Shown here: one piece after another, positions 19,501 to 25,451 of the stretch | How the letters are laid out: each line of letters begins with the position of its first letter | Numbering within the stretch: position 1 is the first letter of the stretch | The notes under the pieces: generated by a model | Seen by the model: the letters and a program-made list of their open reading frames with translations, nothing else | Databases searched by the model: none | What the model was told of the DNA's origin: nothing | Position numbers and translations under genes: made by a program | Source: Streptomyces sp. NBC_00285 | GTDB lineage: Bacteria; Actinomycetota; Actinomycetes; Streptomycetales; Streptomycetaceae | Assembly: GCF_036174265.1 (NCBI RefSeq) | Contig: NZ_CP108055.1 | Location: 9,796,001 to 9,860,000, forward strand | DNA length: 64,000 nucleotides | Direction: 5' to 3'

Positions 19501-19512
19501 CTGTGCACGCAC
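16510..19512 (-). CDS. Secreted GH31 glycosidase, MYORG-like, with NEW3 and C-terminal module; carries a TTA codon
   Basis: I prefer the GTG at 19512 over an upstream ATG at 19581. It has a GGAGGA site at 19518-19523 and opens directly on a signal peptide (VRAQPRRLGAVLAAALTLTL). The 1000-residue protein has an N-terminal sandwich, then a GH31 barrel with PVWNSWAQFYTKVDQEKV, LQLDDKWESNYG, the expected nucleophile D434 in DGLKFDTRF, and GYPFVTTDMIGG. The wording is closest to the MYORG branch of GH31, whose human member is an alpha-galactosidase. NEW3 (about 700-805) and the operon module (about 811-1000) follow. Codon 94 is TTA (19231-19233), implying dependence on the bldA tRNA. It is the first gene of the operon. 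Confidence 0.88.
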   Translation of the reverse strand: MRAQPRRLGAVLAAALTLTLASLGTEPLAQPAQAASAPRPKVTETADDLTLSVPATGKTPGYSVGIPTDGDLALRTERAGTPVLATAGGDTGALRFRSGGAWQHATDVTGWRWKDGVLTLTAGTTLAGATVQARLTPAADRYQLDWNVEGVEPDRLGLAYDLASAGHWYGHGEAETPQGGPGTDQPWPLDSGEVEHPAFSPASYHMIDPFWYTSSSAGLRVDTGHVMDVAINEGKDGLGRFDIESADPYKATVFVESTPLEVYRDYIGIVGKPAKSDATYEQYAKPVWNSWAQFYTKVDQEKVLDYATDLKDNGLEGHALQLDDKWESNYGNLTFDAKAYPDPKAMSKKIHDLGFDFGLWTTLWINLDSDTYQFAVDKGYLLGDAADTAKPCTVTWWNGTAGIIDLANPEAKAWYTGRIKTLMSDYDIDGLKFDTRFFDDKCAPRDGYRPTDYQRLGTELADEFDLQGVGIRVHWDSTAHQAGFVTRQVDKGTGWDSVRASVSQNLAISTIGYPFVTTDMIGGSGGQPAPEKDVLIRSAQVASLMPLMYSSTSPVDTIDVTTGQKVVYDQQTIDLYRAAIKRHERLAPYIWDQVQQTLKNGDPIVRPLFFDFPKDKAGYTVSDEWMLGPAVLAAPQVADRATRTVHLPPGTWYDVNQGTVIRGPKDLKGYGAPLGVTPAFVNLKAKGADKALRALRSAKAPAASVLLAPDAPETGNGEAFEITTTATNWSSRPLKRATAALQAPDGWQVKAITGATTRSLAAGTTLTTKWTVTPPADATWGSQPLTGTVTYDGSPPVSDRVPVKVKPQPGAVSAPYRTADTAGDAQFAQAGDQFAIWAGGQDLSGWKDEKAVVYEKSVVADKATVRTRLVSQESVSPVGKAGIAVANDLTAPEKGGYAVLVMTDKYGLEFMTDSDGDGKLDTWAGGGQTYHPAHLKLVRDGTTYTAYASKDGTTWSTVGSATVASASGTGDAGLVASGANVNYPGERIQALFDGFSVTAS

Positions 19513-19556
19513 TGTTGTCCTCCAGCAGGCAGAGGCTGGGAATCTCTGATGAGCGA

Positions 19557-19593
19557 TGCAAGATCTTGTAGTTTTGCGCACATACTCTTGCAG
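19557..19593. promoter_or_regulatory. Putative LacI/MalR-type operator upstream of the glycosidase operon
   Basis: A near-palindrome TGCAAGATCTTGTA (19557-19570) sits about 45 nt upstream of the GH31 start. The heptamers CTTGTAG (19565-19571) and CTTGCAG (19587-19593) are direct repeats 22 bp apart. CTTGCAG repeats and TGCAAG-type palindromes recall sites for LacI-family sugar repressors of Streptomyces such as MalR. A minus-strand TTGACA lies just upstream (19610-19605), so a bound repressor would block the promoter. No LacI-family gene is in the window. Confidence 0.4.
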
Positions 19594-19604
19594 GAAAATT
19601 CATC

Positions 19605-19610
19605 TGTCAA
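19605..19610 (-). promoter_or_regulatory. Candidate -35 box (TTGACA) for the glycosidase operon
   Basis: The minus strand reads TTGACA, a perfect -35 hexamer, 93 nt upstream of the GTG of the GH31 gene. The -10 region is weak; GAGTAT at 19587-19582 is the best match at 17 nt spacing and overlaps the CTTGCAG repeat. This is pattern evidence only. Confidence 0.4.
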
Positions 19611-19669
19611 CGATGCGGTCCTTGATTCCCAAGGGGCCCAACAAGCCGGTGGTGCCGCCGTCGACGGGC

Positions 19670-19709
19670 GGGCCCGCTGCTCACGGCATGAGCCGCGGGC
19701 GGCGGGCCC
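19670..19709. terminator. Strong hairpin between a possible small ORF and the glycosidase promoter
   Basis: GGGCCCGC (19670-19677) pairs with GCGGGCCC (19702-19709), and the loop holds an inner stem GCTCA/TGAGC (19679-19693). No T-run follows, which is common for actinobacterial terminators. It could insulate the glycosidase promoter from upstream transcription. Confidence 0.4.
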
Positions 19710-19745
19710 CGTCCTCGGCAGGCCGTAAATTCTGTGTGAACGGCG

Positions 19746-20003
19746 TCAGACGTAAATCCCCGAACGCGTGGGATGGCGCGGGTTGTCCGGATCCAGGCCG
19801 CCCGCCGCACCGAGGGCCGCGGCGGGCGGCTGTGTCACGACGAGGCCCGCCACCGGGTCACGGTCGACGGCCGCCAGCCGGCGGCCGGTTCGCGCCATCT
19901 CGCCGGGCAGCCTCCCGGGAATGCCGGACAACTCACCGAACCTCCGGGCCACTCGCCCGGTTCCGGTGACGCTGGTCGGCTCGTGGCGGTACTCCGGACG
20001 CAC
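19746..20003 (-). CDS. Possible small hypothetical protein (85 aa)
   Basis: The minus strand holds an 85-codon frame from a GTG at 20003 to a TGA at 19746. The composition is plausible for coding sequence (RRFGELSGIPGRLPGEMART, then LDPDNPRHPTRSGIYV), GC is high at third positions, and a hairpin lies downstream. There is no good ribosome binding site, and I recognise no family. It occupies the otherwise empty spacer between the glycosidase operon and the transporter genes. A chance open frame is quite possible. Confidence 0.3.
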   Translation of the reverse strand: MRPEYRHEPTSVTGTGRVARRFGELSGIPGRLPGEMARTGRRLAAVDRDPVAGLVVTQPPAAALGAAGGLDPDNPRHPTRSGIYV

Positions 20004-20113
20004 CTGACGTGGAGCCAATTGCCGTGGTCGCGCGGCGAATCGCCGCCCCTGGGTGAGTGCGGGCACCCGCGGATTCCGCACCCGGCGTGACCGAGTCGTG
20101 ATCAGGCGGCCCC

Positions 20114-20144
20114 TTGACACTGTGCGTGATTGATCGAGCATGAT
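20114..20144 (+). promoter_or_regulatory. Candidate promoter of the sugar ABC transporter operon
   Basis: TTGACA (20114-20119) is a perfect -35 box. CATGAT (20139-20144) is a 4-of-6 match to a -10 box at a 19-nt spacing, longer than ideal. The first TCGAGCA half-site overlaps the -10, so a repressor bound there would block initiation. Confidence 0.45.
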
Positions 20145-20179
20145 GTCGATTACTGCTCGATCTGGGCAAGATTCGAGCA
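20132..20179. promoter_or_regulatory. Operator candidate: three TCGAGCA half-sites
   Basis: GATCGAGCA (20132-20140) and TGCTCGATC (20154-20162) form a perfect 9-bp inverted repeat with a 13-bp spacer. A third TCGAGCA lies at 20173-20179. The centres are 20 and 19 bp apart, about two helical turns, so all three face one side of the DNA. They cover the -10 and leader of the ABC operon. The nearby DeoR-family regulator (23593-24384) is the obvious candidate ligand, by inference. Confidence 0.5.
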
Positions 20180-20243
20180 TAAATAAGCAGTGAGCCGCAC
20201 CCATCGTCACTCTGCAGTGAAACGAAGAGAGGGTGGTACCCGC

Positions 20244-21503
20244 GTGAAACGGCACCTCGCAGGCACGGCCACAGGCCTCGTTCTGGCCTTGGCTCTCACC
20301 GGATGCGGCAAGGGGGGCTCCTCCGGCAGCGGCGACTCGGACGGCCGGACGATCACCTTCGTGGCCGCGAAGTACGACGACGACACGCAGCCCTACTGGG
20401 CGCAGCTCATCAAGGACTTCGAGGCCCGCAACGCCGGCTACAAGGTCAACCTGGAAGTCGTCGACTGGGAGCAGATGGACTCCAAGGTCAAGACGTACAT
20501 CCAGACCAAGCAGCAGCCGGACGTCCTCAACTACAACAAGTTCTCGGACTTCGCCCGCGACGACCTGATCTACCCGGCGGACGAGGCGGTGTCGGCGAAG
20601 GTGCGCGGCGACTTCCTGCCCCTCTTCGCCGACCAGGCCAAGTACAAAGGCGTCCAGTACGGCCTGCCGTTCATCTCCAGCGCGCGGCTGTTCTTCTACA
20701 ACAAGGCGATCTTCAAGCAGGCGGGCCTCACGGCGCCTCCGAAGAGCTGGGCCGAGGTCGAGACCGCCGCCAAGAAGATCAAGAAGGCCAAGAAGACCGG
20801 GGTCATCCCGCTCGGCCTGCCGCTCGGACCCGAGGAGGCCCAGGGCGAGTTCGGCATCTGGTCGATGAACAACGGCGGCGGCTGGGTCGACGACTCCGGC
20901 AAGTGGGCCGTCGACCAGCCGGCGAACGTGGAGACCCTGACCTACCTCAGGAAGCTGACCAAGGAAGGGCTGACCCAGCCCAACCCGGAGACCACCAACC
21001 GCAAGGACGTCTTCAACCAGTTCGCACAGGGCCGGATCGGCATGATCAACGGTGCCGTCTTCATGCGCAAGGGCTTCATCGACCCTGTCGACAAGAACCT
21101 CGACTACGGTGTCGCGCCGCTGCCGAGCAAGGACGGCACCACCCACAACACCCTGGGCGTTCAGGACTACTTGGTGGCGTTCAAGAAGGACGGAGGCAAG
21201 AACCGCGAGGGTGTCAACAAGTTCCTGGACTTCGTCTACCAGAAGGAGAACGCCTCCAAGTTCCTGTCCACGGAGGGATTCCTCTCGGTGACCAAGTCGG
21301 CCGGTGACGCGCTCAGTTCGGACACCGACTACTACAAGCCCTTCGTCGACGCGCTGGCCGGCGCCAAGTTCGCCCCGGCCGACAACCCCGGCTGGGCCGC
21401 CGTGGACGGCGCCGTGAAGCAGCAGATAGGCACCGCCGTGGCAAGCGGCGATCCGAAGAAGATCCTGGAGAAGATCCAGAAGACCGCGCAGAAGACCGGC
21501 TGA
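20244..21503 (+). CDS. Sugar ABC transporter substrate-binding lipoprotein
   Basis: I chose the GTG at 20244 (site AGAGAGGG about 10 nt upstream), because it opens on the lipoprotein signal VKRHLAGTATGLVLALALTGC. A start at 20190 would add 18 charged residues before it. The 419-residue product has the lipobox LTGC, a Gly/Ser linker, and the family 1 extracellular solute-binding fold (TITFVAAKYDD, DVLNYNKFSDFA, FFYNKAIFKQAGL, GRIGMINGAVFM). It binds an oligosaccharide outside the membrane and delivers it to the two permeases encoded just downstream. Its placement next to the exoglycosidase operon suggests it takes up released sugars. Confidence 0.9.
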   Translation: MKRHLAGTATGLVLALALTGCGKGGSSGSGDSDGRTITFVAAKYDDDTQPYWAQLIKDFEARNAGYKVNLEVVDWEQMDSKVKTYIQTKQQPDVLNYNKFSDFARDDLIYPADEAVSAKVRGDFLPLFADQAKYKGVQYGLPFISSARLFFYNKAIFKQAGLTAPPKSWAEVETAAKKIKKAKKTGVIPLGLPLGPEEAQGEFGIWSMNNGGGWVDDSGKWAVDQPANVETLTYLRKLTKEGLTQPNPETTNRKDVFNQFAQGRIGMINGAVFMRKGFIDPVDKNLDYGVAPLPSKDGTTHNTLGVQDYLVAFKKDGGKNREGVNKFLDFVYQKENASKFLSTEGFLSVTKSAGDALSSDTDYYKPFVDALAGAKFAPADNPGWAAVDGAVKQQIGTAVASGDPKKILEKIQKTAQKTG

Positions 21504-21506
21504 CGC

Positions 21507-22478
21507 ATGGCCGTCCACGACATCTCCGTACGCACCTCCGGGGACCGACGGGAGCCGGCCCCGGAGGCCGCACCGCCCGTCGCCCCCGCCCGAAAGCAGC
21601 GGCGCGGACTGCGGGTCCTGGAACCGCTGCTCTGGCTCGGCCCCGCCGTCGTCCTCATCCTGGCCATGGTGGTCTGGCCCGTCGTCGAAATGGTCCGCAC
21701 CTCCCTGACCAGGATCAGCTCCACCGGCCTGTCCCTCGGCTCCGCGGGCCTCGACAACTACACCGACCTGTTCGCCGAGGAGGACCTGCCGGGCGTACTG
21801 CTGCGCACCCTGATCTGGGTGGTCGGCGTCGTCGCGGTCACACTCCTGCTCTCCCTGGGGCTGGCCCAGTTGCTCAACACACGCTTCCCCGGGCAGCGGG
21901 TGGTCCGCTGGGCGCTCATCGTGCCCTGGGCGGCATCCGTACTGATGACCGCGCTCATCTGGCGCTGGATGCTGAACAACTTCTACGGCGTCGTCAACCG
22001 CCTCCTGATGGACGTCGGCGTTCTCGACAAACCGGTGAACTGGCTGGCCGACCCGGTCCTCGGCTTCGCGGCGATGATGGCGGTGGCGGTGTTCGTCTCC
22101 CTGCCGTTCACCGCGTTCGTCATCCTCTCCGGACTCCAGACCATCCCCGCCGAGGTCTACGAGGCGGCCCGCATGGACGGTGCCGGGACCGTCAGGACGT
22201 ATCTCTCCGTCACGCTGCCGCTGCTGCGGCCCGCACTGCTGGTGGCCGCGATCATCAACATCATCAACGTGTTCAACTCGTTCCCGATCATCTGGTCGAT
22301 GACTCGCGGTGGCCCCGGCTTCGCCACCGACACGACGACGACGTTCATGTACAAGCTCGCCTTCGACAACCAGGCCGTCGGCGAATCGGCGGCGATGGCC
22401 GTCGTGAACTTCGCACTGATCCTCGTCGTGGTGCTCGCGTATCTGCGGGTCGTGCGGTGGCGGGAGGAGATCCGATGA
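21507..22478 (+). CDS. Sugar ABC transporter permease (MalF type)
   Basis: This 323-residue membrane protein has a soluble basic N-terminus, six predicted membrane segments starting LLWLGPAVVLILAMVVWPVV, and the cytoplasmic EAA loop PAEVYEAARMDGAGTVRTYL that contacts the ATPase. It starts 3 nt after the binding-protein stop and overlaps the next permease by 4 nt. Together they form the MalF/MalG heterodimer of a carbohydrate uptake-1 importer. No ATPase gene accompanies them; in Streptomyces such importers usually share the ATPase MsiK, encoded elsewhere. Confidence 0.92.
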   Translation: MAVHDISVRTSGDRREPAPEAAPPVAPARKQRRGLRVLEPLLWLGPAVVLILAMVVWPVVEMVRTSLTRISSTGLSLGSAGLDNYTDLFAEEDLPGVLLRTLIWVVGVVAVTLLLSLGLAQLLNTRFPGQRVVRWALIVPWAASVLMTALIWRWMLNNFYGVVNRLLMDVGVLDKPVNWLADPVLGFAAMMAVAVFVSLPFTAFVILSGLQTIPAEVYEAARMDGAGTVRTYLSVTLPLLRPALLVAAIINIINVFNSFPIIWSMTRGGPGFATDTTTTFMYKLAFDNQAVGESAAMAVVNFALILVVVLAYLRVVRWREEIR

Positions 22479-23341
22479 CCACACCTACCGCTCACGTCGC
22501 ACCACGGGCCGGACACAGGGTACGCACCGCGCTGGTCGCCGGAGTCGGCTGGCTCGTCGCCCTGGTCTTCCTCTCCCCGTACCTCCAGATGCTGCTGACG
22601 GCACTGAAGCCGACGCCGGAACTGATGAAGTCCCCGCCCTCGTACCTGCCGTCCCACTGGCAGTGGTCAAACTTCGCCGACGTGTGGTCGCTCGACGATC
22701 CGCCGGTCTCCGGCTCGCTGGGCTTCTCGCTGTACGTCGCCGGAATGTCCACGCTGCTCGCACTGCTCGTCGGGCTGCCCGCCGCGTACTACACCGCGAG
22801 GAACCGTTTCCGGGGCCGCGGCGCGTTCCTGCTGCTGGTCCTGGTCACCCAGATGTTCGCACCCACCGCACTGCTGGTCGGGATCTACCGCGAAATGGTC
22901 AGCCTCGACCTGACCGACACCGGCGAGGCACTGATCCTCGTCAACGCGGCGTTCAATCTGCCGTTCTGCGTATGGATCCTCAACGCCTACTTCGCGAGTG
23001 TCCCCAAGGAGTTGGAGGAGGCGGCGTACCTGGACGGGGCCGGCCGGCTGGGGGCGCTGGCCCGCATCACCCTGCCGCTGGCCATGCCCGGTGTGGTGAC
23101 GGCAGCCGTGTACACCTTCATCGCCGCCTGGAACGAGTACGTCGTCGCACTCACCATCACGTCCTCGAAGGACCGCACGACGCTGACCAAGGCCATCCCT
23201 GGGTTCGTCACCGCCTACCAGGAGCAGTGGCAGTACCTCTTCGCCGCGTCGCTGATCGCCGTCGTCCCGGTCGTGGTGCTGTTCATCTTCGTGGAACGCC
23301 ATCTGGTCAGCGGTCTGACGGCCGGCGGTGTCAAGGGGTGA
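22475..23341 (+). CDS. Sugar ABC transporter permease (MalG type)
   Basis: The ATG at 22475 overlaps the upstream stop (ATGA) and follows GGGAGGAG. The 288 residues contain six membrane segments (first VAGVGWLVALVFLSPYLQML), the MalG-type opening TALKPTPELMKSPPSYLP, and the EAA loop PKELEEAAYLDGAGRLGALA. It pairs with the MalF-type permease for import of oligosaccharides. It is the last gene of the transporter operon and is followed by a convergent regulator. Confidence 0.92.
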   Translation: MTTPTAHVAPRAGHRVRTALVAGVGWLVALVFLSPYLQMLLTALKPTPELMKSPPSYLPSHWQWSNFADVWSLDDPPVSGSLGFSLYVAGMSTLLALLVGLPAAYYTARNRFRGRGAFLLLVLVTQMFAPTALLVGIYREMVSLDLTDTGEALILVNAAFNLPFCVWILNAYFASVPKELEEAAYLDGAGRLGALARITLPLAMPGVVTAAVYTFIAAWNEYVVALTITSSKDRTTLTKAIPGFVTAYQEQWQYLFAASLIAVVPVVVLFIFVERHLVSGLTAGGVKG

Positions 23342-23592
23342 GGTACTGACGGGGGTCAGGCCAGAACACTGGGCATGATCGCGGGCGCGGGCAGGACGCC
23401 ACTGCTGGGCGCTGGGCCGCGGCGATCGGTACAGGCGGGTCAGCGCCGGTCAATGAGGTGGCCGACCCGTGGGTGCGCACAGCGGGGAGCCGTGCGCGCT
23501 CCTTTACGGCTGCTCCTTCGGCCCGCGGGACGCCCGATGACCGGGGGCGTCCGGTGGACGGGCCGCCGCGATTCCTCGCGGTACGGAGAAGG

Positions 23593-24384
23593 TCAGGCGC
23601 GGACGATCTCCACGCCGGCCGCAGCGAACGGCTCGATCAACTCGGTGGGGGCGTCCCTGTCGGTGACGAGCACATGGATGTCCTCCAACGGGCAGATCCG
23701 CGCGAACGCCCGCTTGCCCAGCTTGGAGGAGTCGGCGACCACGACAACCTGCTGCGCGCGCCGCGCCAGTGTCCGGTTGATACTGGCCTCGCCCTCGTGA
23801 TGGGCGGTCGCGCCATGCACGGCGTCGATCGCGTCGACTCCGATGAAGACGTGGTCCAGCGTGATCTCGGCGAGCAGTTCGGTGGCCAGGGGCCCGATCA
23901 GTTCGTACGAGGCCGGGCGGGCCACTCCGCCGGTGACGACCAGCTTCACATGGCGGCGTACGACCAGCTCGTTCGCGATGTTCAGGGCGTTGGTGACAAC
24001 CGTCAGCGACGGCTCGGCGTTGCCCTCGGAGCCGAGGTCGCTCCTGGTTGCCAGCGCCCGTGCCACCTCGGTGGTAGTGGTACCGCCGTTGAGGCCCACC
24101 ACCGCGCCGGCCTTGACCAGACCGGCCGCCGCGTGCGCAATCCGCTCCTTCTCGGGGGCGTGGCGTGCCGCCTTGTAGCGCAGTGGCAGGTCATAGGCGA
24201 TCGCGTTGATCACAGCGCCGCCGTGCGTGCGGGTGACCATCTGCTGGCGAGCCAGCTCGTCGAGGTCGCGTCGGATCGTGGCAGCGGACACCGCGAGTTC
24301 GGTCGCGGCCGCCTCGACCTCGATACGCCCGTCGCGCGTCAGCATCTCCAGCAGCGCACTCCACCTGGCTTGCGGTGTCGCCAT
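23593..24384 (-). CDS. DeoR-family sugar regulator
   Basis: The 263-residue protein has an N-terminal winged helix (RWSALLEMLTRDGRIEVEAA, then SAATIRRDLDELARQ, with THGGAV at the wing). A DeoR C-terminal sensor domain follows, with GLNGGTTTTEVARAL, LTVVTNALNIANEL, VVTGGVARPASYELIGP, DHVFIGVDAID and VVVADSSKLGKRAF. Such domains bind phosphorylated sugars. It is encoded convergently to the transporter and is the only regulator adjacent to the glycan locus, so it probably controls the transporter and perhaps the glycosidases. A perfect inverted repeat lies about 100 nt upstream of its start. Confidence 0.9.
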   Translation of the reverse strand: MATPQARWSALLEMLTRDGRIEVEAAATELAVSAATIRRDLDELARQQMVTRTHGGAVINAIAYDLPLRYKAARHAPEKERIAHAAAGLVKAGAVVGLNGGTTTTEVARALATRSDLGSEGNAEPSLTVVTNALNIANELVVRRHVKLVVTGGVARPASYELIGPLATELLAEITLDHVFIGVDAIDAVHGATAHHEGEASINRTLARRAQQVVVVADSSKLGKRAFARICPLEDIHVLVTDRDAPTELIEPFAAAGVEIVRA

Positions 24385-24733
24385 CTCCGTCGCTCTCTGT
24401 CGGTGGTGCGGATGCCCATGAAATCACGGACGGAGCCACCCGCTGTGAGGCCCATCGCATATTTCAGTACTTTATCGCCGCCAAAGCAACAATTTGTTGC
24501 ACCAGCTTTCACGATTTCCGTCACCGGCGGGCCGGGAACCGCCTGCAGCGCGGCGCTGAACTCCCAGCCCATCGGCGCTTCGCATACGACGAATTGGCCG
24601 CTGAGCCGCCTGCGTCAGCCGGCCCTCCCGTGCACAACGCACAACGCACAGCACCCGCCGGGCCGTCGCCGCGAGGCCGGAACGCCGTAGGGCAGTCCGC
24701 CCCGTGGATCCAGCTGATCCACAGCCACGTTGC
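24385..24733. other. Intergenic spacer, no gene seen
   Basis: This 349-nt gap separates the DeoR start from the TetR end. The DeoR-proximal half contains an unusually AT-rich stretch (about 24450-24530) with an inverted repeat. The rest shows no convincing coding frame. Confidence 0.6.
24486..24500. promoter_or_regulatory. Inverted repeat upstream of the DeoR gene
   Basis: GCAACA and TGTTGC form a perfect 6+3+6 inverted repeat with an ATT centre, in an AT-rich patch 102 nt upstream of the DeoR start. It may be an autoregulatory operator. It does not resemble the TCGAGCA sites at the transporter promoter. Confidence 0.4.
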
Positions 24734-25306
24734 TCACCTCACGTCGGCGGCCATCGCCACGAACTCGCCCAACACCTCGCGCTCGATGTCGAGGAACGAC
24801 CGCTCTTCCCCCTCGGCGATCCACTTCCCGAAGGTCACGCCGAACACGGTCACCCCGGATTCCGCGGCGAGCGTCGCCGTCGCCGTGGGGACGCCCCGCG
24901 ACCGGAGTGCGGCAGCTACCGCTGTGGCCAGCGCGGCCAGTTTCAACAACTCCCGTTCCTGCAGGGCAGGATTCTCGGAGATGATCCTCTGCCGCCGCCT
25001 GGAATGGTCGCGACGCTCGGCCGAGAAGAACGGTGCCGCGGCGGACAGGGCGGACTCGACCATCTCGAGCGGTGACGCGTCCGGCGCAGCCGCGGCCACA
25101 CCGTCCAAGAACGCCTGCTGCAGCAGCTCCTGGCCGTTGAAGAGCACCTCGCGCTTGTCGGCGAAGTGGCGGAAGAAGGTCCGCTCGGTGAGACCGACGG
25201 CCTGGGCGATATCGGCCGCAGTCGTCCTGTCGTAGCCGCGACTGATGTAGAGGTCCATCGCCGCTCCTTGCAGTCGTTCCCGTGCCCCGGGCTCCCATCG
25301 CACCAT
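24734..25306 (-). CDS. TetR-family regulator
   Basis: The product is about 190 residues from the ATG at 25306 (MVRWEPGARERL); starts at 25315 and 25339 are possible, and none has a clear ribosome binding site. The N-terminal TetR helix-turn-helix reads GYDRTTAADIAQAVGLTERT followed by FFRHFADKREVLF. The C-terminal ligand domain is helical and Ala-rich. The gene is divergent from an SDR-family oxidoreductase. Its upstream region carries a set of 15-bp repeats, the likely operator for both genes. The usual role would be derepression of the SDR gene by a small molecule. Confidence 0.88.
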   Translation of the reverse strand: MVRWEPGARERLQGAAMDLYISRGYDRTTAADIAQAVGLTERTFFRHFADKREVLFNGQELLQQAFLDGVAAAAPDASPLEMVESALSAAAPFFSAERRDHSRRRQRIISENPALQERELLKLAALATAVAAALRSRGVPTATATLAAESGVTVFGVTFGKWIAEGEERSFLDIEREVLGEFVAMAADVR

Positions 25307-25322
25307 GCCCGCCATCTTAGTG

Positions 25323-25380
25323 ATGACAGCAGCTGACATGACAGCTACAGTGATGACAGTTGCTGACGTCAGTGGCTGAC
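25323..25380. repeat. 15-bp tandem repeats between tetR and the SDR gene
   Basis: ATGACAGCAGCTGAC (25323-25337), ATGACAGCTACAGTG (25338-25352) and ATGACAGTTGCTGAC (25353-25367) are head-to-tail repeats with exact 15-bp period. A degenerate fourth copy, ACGTCAGTGGCTGAC, lies at 25366-25380. They fill the divergent promoter region and probably bind the TetR regulator. Confidence 0.55.
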
Positions 25381-25451
25381 ATCACTTGTCCGTTCGCTTA
25401 CTCATTCGCTTGCCCGTTCGCTGAGATCGGGCATTGAAGGAGATCATTCAC

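Noticed and set aside
19746..22484. A 912-codon minus-strand frame opposite the sugar ABC genes
   Set aside because: Most of it is antisense to the binding protein and permease; only the short end at 19746-20003 might be real.
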